A program made the translations under genes and the position numbers. Under the pieces are notes generated by a model that made no database searches, had not been told where the DNA came from, and saw only the letters and a program-made list of their open reading frames with translations. A stretch of 36,387 nucleotides of DNA from Oscillospiraceae bacterium (lineage in GTDB: Bacteria; Bacillota; Clostridia; Oscillospirales; Acutalibacteraceae), in contig SVPA01000014.1 of assembly GCA_015066085.1 (NCBI GenBank), forward strand, positions 1 to 36,387, given 5' to 3'. This document shows, in pieces, positions 33,315-36,387 of this stretch. How positions within the stretch are numbered: the first letter of the stretch is position 1; each line of letters begins with the position of its first letter.

Positions 33315-33452
33315 GTGGATAAGTTTAATAGCATAAATAAATTTAGATGTAAATTATGTAATAATGAATTTCTCGATGACGAGATGAGTGAAGAACATTA
33401 TCCTGCTCGCATACAGGAAACGAAGATATTGTTCTGTGCGGGGTGTTGTTAA
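33315..33452 (+). CDS. Small Cys-rich protein or truncated HNH-like gene (45 aa)
   Basis: GTG at 33315 follows AAGGAGG at about 8 nt, with a good promoter upstream, so it should be expressed. The 45-residue product reads CKLCNNEFLDDEMSEEHYPA in the middle and ends FCAGCC. The CxxC...MSEEHYPA arrangement recalls the first zinc knuckle and His of HNH-type nucleases, but the rest of such a domain is missing: the reading stops 3 nt before the end of malQ, which runs the other way. It is either a remnant of a longer gene cut at a junction, or a genuine small zinc-binding peptide. I favour a remnant, with low certainty. Confidence 0.5.
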   Translation: MDKFNSINKFRCKLCNNEFLDDEMSEEHYPARIQETKILFCAGCC

Positions 33453-33455
33453 AAT

Positions 33456-34955
33456 TTAACGATTATAAAGCTTTGTTAAATATGCTATTTTATCGCTTAA
33501 ACCGTATGGAATTTGGTCGGGTAGCATTCTCCAACGCCAATTACCCTCTTGTGTGCCTGGAATATTGATTCTTGCCTCGTTAGAAAGCTCGAGATAATCC
33601 TGCATTTGCGCCACAAAAAGTCGAGCAACGCTGCTCATACCGCCACGGATAGTTCCCCAAACATACCCTTCGTGTTCATTAAGACCAAGATAATCCTCGG
33701 CCTTTTTTAAATCACTGGGGGTTAATTGTGAAAGCCAACCCTTTATGGTGTCATTATCGTGAGTGCCTGTATAACAAACACAGTTTTTATTATAAGCGTG
33801 TGGAAGGTAAACGCTGTCTTCATTAGCGCCAAATGCAAATTCCAACACCTTCATACCGGGAAACTCAGAATCCTTTAAAAGCTGTACTACCTCTTTTGAT
33901 GGATACCCCAAATCCTCAGCAATAAAGCTTATGCTTGGGAGGCGGTTTTTAAGAGTGGATATAAGTGACATACCCGGACCCTTTACCCAACGGCCGTTTA
34001 TTGCGGTTTTTTCGCCGTAAGGCACTGCCCAAAAGCTTTCGAAACCACGGAAATGGTCAATGCGAACAACATCATAAAGCTTTGCCGCACCTTCGATACG
34101 CTTTATCCACCATTCATAGCCGTTTTGCTGCATAACATCATAAGCATAAAGCGGATTCCCCCACAGCTGACCATCGGCTGTGAATTGGTCGGGCGGTACA
34201 CCCGCAACCTCGGTAGGAAAACCCTTTTCATCCAACTGAAAGCATTCGGGTGAAGCCCAAACGTCAACCGAATCAAGTGCAACATAAATAGGTAAATCAC
34301 CTATAATTCCAACCGAATGCTCGTGCGCGTATTCGCGCAGCGCATTCCACTGATTAAAGAAAAGAAACTGTATATAGGTAAAAAGGCGGATATCGTCTGC
34401 CAATTTCTCAGTGTAAAATTTTATTGCTTCCGGCTTTCTGAGGCGGATGTCCTCATCAGGCCATTCAAGCCACGAAAGCATATTAAAATGCCTTTTAAGC
34501 GCCATAAAAAGTGCATAGTCTAAAAGCCAATACGAATTCGCACTTTTAAATGCTTCAATGCGGTCAAAATCCCTGTCCCAGCCGCGCTCACACACTTTTT
34601 GCAAAAGGGTGTAGCGGTTTTCATACAGCGCACCATAATCAACAAGGCAAGGGCTATCGCCCCAAAACAGCGCATCAATTTCCGACTGTTCTAAAAGACC
34701 ATCCTCTACCAAAATATCAAGGTCGATAAAATAAGGGTTACCCGCATGGGTGGAGGGACTTTGATAGGGCGAATCGCCATAGCTTGTGGGACCCACAGGC
34801 AAAATTTGCCACCAAGACTGATTAGATGCCTGTAAAAAGTTTATAAAATCGCGCGATGCCTTACCCAATGTACCAATGCCATAAGGTGATGGTAGGGTGA
34901 AAATCGGCATTAAAATGCCACTGCTTCTTTTGATTTCGTTATCCTTTAACAGCAC
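33456..34955 (-). CDS. malQ: 4-alpha-glucanotransferase (amylomaltase, GH77)
   Basis: This enzyme of about 499 residues disproportionates maltodextrins in the cytoplasm. The GH77 landmarks are RSSGILMPIFTLPSPYGIGTLG at the start, YGDSPYQSPSTHAGNPYFID, the nucleophile Asp in VVRIDHFRGFE, the acid Glu in FIAEDLGYP and the third Asp in YTGTHDNDTIKG. Starts are GTG 34955 or TTG 34964; the AGGGGG at 34965-34970 is better spaced for the GTG. The gene overlaps the end of the permease gene by 17 nt, so it is operon-linked with the sugar transporter. This supports maltodextrin or starch uptake and use. Confidence 0.95.
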   Translation of the reverse strand: MLLKDNEIKRSSGILMPIFTLPSPYGIGTLGKASRDFINFLQASNQSWWQILPVGPTSYGDSPYQSPSTHAGNPYFIDLDILVEDGLLEQSEIDALFWGDSPCLVDYGALYENRYTLLQKVCERGWDRDFDRIEAFKSANSYWLLDYALFMALKRHFNMLSWLEWPDEDIRLRKPEAIKFYTEKLADDIRLFTYIQFLFFNQWNALREYAHEHSVGIIGDLPIYVALDSVDVWASPECFQLDEKGFPTEVAGVPPDQFTADGQLWGNPLYAYDVMQQNGYEWWIKRIEGAAKLYDVVRIDHFRGFESFWAVPYGEKTAINGRWVKGPGMSLISTLKNRLPSISFIAEDLGYPSKEVVQLLKDSEFPGMKVLEFAFGANEDSVYLPHAYNKNCVCYTGTHDNDTIKGWLSQLTPSDLKKAEDYLGLNEHEGYVWGTIRGGMSSVARLFVAQMQDYLELSNEARINIPGTQEGNWRWRMLPDQIPYGLSDKIAYLTKLYNR

Positions 34956-35799
34956 CTGCGGCAACCCCCTTTATGATGTGCTTTTGACAAAGCAGATAGA
35001 ATATAACAACGGGGATAATGCTTAAAAGAATCAATGCCATTGTTGCACCCAAATCTACCGTGCCATAGCTACCTTTTAGATATTGAATATGTATCGGAAT
35101 AGTTTTATATTCATTAATATCAAGTGATAAATAAGGCAAGAGGTAGTCGTTCCAAACCCACATTATTTCCAAAATACCTACCGATATTAAGGTGGGCTTC
35201 ATCATAGGAAGCACAACTGCAAAAAAGGTATAAAGCGGGTTGCAGCCGTCTATCGCGGCGGCTTCTTCAATTTCCAAGGGAATAGACTTTACAAAGCCCG
35301 AGAACATAAACACTGCAAGCCCTGCGCCGAAGCCGAGATAAATAACAGGAATGGTCCAAGGTGTATTAAAGCCTAATCTGTCAGCGGTTTTAGAAAGAGG
35401 ATACATTACCATTTGAAAAGGAACCACCATTGAAAAAACGCAAAGGAAGTAAATAATGCGACAAACTATGGTATCACGTCTTGTAATATACCAAGCCGCC
35501 ATTGATGTAAATAAAAGAATCAAGAAGGCGGAAAGCACAGTTATAACCACACTGTATAAAACGCTTTTTGCAAATGGATAGTTACCAAAGGTCATACCCT
35601 TAATAAAATTTGCAAAACCAACAAAGGATTCAGCATTAGGCAAAGAAAAGGTATCGGTTTTAACAAATGTGTTAGCTTTAAATGAGTTAATTACAACTGC
35701 AACAACGGGCAAAATATAAATAATACTGATAACAGACATTATCGCCGTTAAAATATTTTTGCCAAGTGAATTATTAACGCCCAATTTCTTATTAGCCAT
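34939..35799 (-). CDS. Carbohydrate ABC transporter permease (MalG-like)
   Basis: This 286-residue permease has six membrane helices. Features include NILTAIMSVISIIYILPVVAVVINSF at the start and the EAA loop LEIEEAAAIDGCNPLYTFFAVVLPMMKP that docks the ATPase. It ends near HIIKGVAAGAVKG, the usual end of MalG-type proteins. It starts where the partner permease stops, overlapping as TAATG, and is followed by malQ with a 17-nt overlap. A maltodextrin role is inferred from malQ; the substrate could be another oligosaccharide. Confidence 0.9.
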   Translation of the reverse strand: MANKKLGVNNSLGKNILTAIMSVISIIYILPVVAVVINSFKANTFVKTDTFSLPNAESFVGFANFIKGMTFGNYPFAKSVLYSVVITVLSAFLILLFTSMAAWYITRRDTIVCRIIYFLCVFSMVVPFQMVMYPLSKTADRLGFNTPWTIPVIYLGFGAGLAVFMFSGFVKSIPLEIEEAAAIDGCNPLYTFFAVVLPMMKPTLISVGILEIMWVWNDYLLPYLSLDINEYKTIPIHIQYLKGSYGTVDLGATMALILLSIIPVVIFYLLCQKHIIKGVAAGAVKG

Positions 35800-36387
35800 T
35801 ATTGCTGCACCTCCCTCTTTCTTGTGAAGGACAGCTGCAATAAACCAAGAGCCGCAACAAGTATAAAGAATATAACAGCTTTAGCTTGTGCATAGCCGGG
35901 AGCCGAAGCACCTTGACCGTAGAAGGTAGAATAAATGTTAAGAGCCAGCATTTCAGTAGTTTTAATAGCAGAGCCATCGGGTTGAATAATGAACGGCTGA
36001 CCGCCGGTTAAAGCGAGGTTTTGGTCGAATAGCTTAAATCCGTTTGTCAACGACAGGAAGGTACAAATTGTAATGCTTGGCATAACATTGGGAATAATTA
36101 CACGGAAAAGGGTTTGTGCACCGCTGGCACCATCAATTTTTGCCGCTTCAAGCATATCACCCGGTACCGACTGCAAGCCCGCAATATAAATAATCATCAT
36201 ATAACCAATTTGTTGCCAGCAAAGCAATATTATCAGTCCCCAAAAGCCCCAAGTTGATTCTTGAAGGATAGATGTGTCAAATTGGGACAAAACACCATCA
36301 AATATCATAGACCAAATATAGCCCAAAACAATGCCGCCGATAAGGTTTGGCATAAAGAATACTGTTCTAAAAATATTAGAGCCCTTG
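35799..36387 (-). CDS. Carbohydrate ABC transporter permease (MalF-like), N-terminus cut by window end
   Basis: The minus-strand frame stays open to the window end. It adds KGSNIFRTVFF before the Met at 36353, so 195 residues are seen and the gene begins outside the window. RTVFFMPNLIGGIVLGYIW is a typical MalF/UgpA family stretch. The EAA loop is MLEAAKIDGASGAQTLFRVIIPNVMPS. LAQ-type C-terminal text ends with RKREVQQ. It pairs with the MalG-like permease. The binding protein is presumably upstream, outside the window. Confidence 0.9.
   Translation of the reverse strand, partial: KGSNIFRTVFFMPNLIGGIVLGYIWSMIFDGVLSQFDTSILQESTWGFWGLIILLCWQQIGYMMIIYIAGLQSVPGDMLEAAKIDGASGAQTLFRVIIPNVMPSITICTFLSLTNGFKLFDQNLALTGGQPFIIQPDGSAIKTTEMLALNIYSTFYGQGASAPGYAQAKAVIFFILVAALGLLQLSFTRKREVQQ

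Overview
The window is a low-GC, Gram-positive-type chromosome segment, most like an anaerobic member of the Clostridia (Oscillospiraceae/Ruminococcaceae-like). The evidence is a TagGH/TagF-type wall-polymer cluster, CpsBCD phosphotyrosine regulation, QueH, ApgM, a two-gene SufCB system, ECF S-components (BioY, ThiT), a TPP riboswitch, strong AGGAGG ribosome sites and sigma-A promoters of the TTGACA-17-TATAAT type. Genes are compact, with many 1-26 nt overlaps and shared bidirectional terminators. Species assignment is inference.

Layout. 1-655 (minus): 5' end of ilvB, preceded by a promoter, a 33-codon Ile/Val/Leu-rich leader peptide and a terminator hairpin, i.e. a branched-chain amino acid attenuator. 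686-8352 (minus): one operon for a phosphodiester-linked surface polymer: export permease and ATPase, a CDP-glycerol-transferase-like protein, a Stealth phosphotransferase, a GT2/TagF-like fusion and an acyltransferase. 8400-11236: queH, a membrane protein, and a BioY-biotin ligase fusion that may be leaderless. 11291-14271 (minus): GntR repressor, ABC ATPase and permease with a clear operator. 14396-15648: membrane protein, tRNA-Val(GAC), and a partly duplicated tRNA 3' end with inverted T-arm pieces. 15649-17703 (plus): uracil permease and uracil phosphoribosyltransferase. 17746-25488: U32 protein, ApgM, a membrane protein, glycyl-tRNA synthetase, two small unknown proteins, and SufB/SufC. 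25590-26369 (minus): ThiT under a TPP riboswitch. 26376-30585 (minus): CpsC, CpsD, CpsB and a CapD/EpsC-type dehydratase. 30601-33093: divergent ComM-like and TtcA-like genes. 33101-33452: a junction with a short Cys-rich gene or gene remnant. 33456-36387 (minus): malQ and two sugar ABC permeases, the last cut by the window end.

Functionally, the window joins surface polymer synthesis and its tyrosine-kinase control with vitamin and pyrimidine salvage (biotin, thiamine, uracil), RNA modification and translation (QueH, TtcA, U32, GlyRS, tRNA-Val), Fe-S assembly and glycogen/maltodextrin use. No CRISPR array, complete prophage or intact transposase is visible. The most notable items are the ilv leader with a possible competing RNA pairing, the BioY-BPL fusion whose predicted transcription start falls on its ATG, the tRNA-Val tail duplication, the palindromic GntR operator, the uncharacterised small-protein pair at 23.3-23.8 kb, and a change of codon preference near 33.1-33.5 kb.
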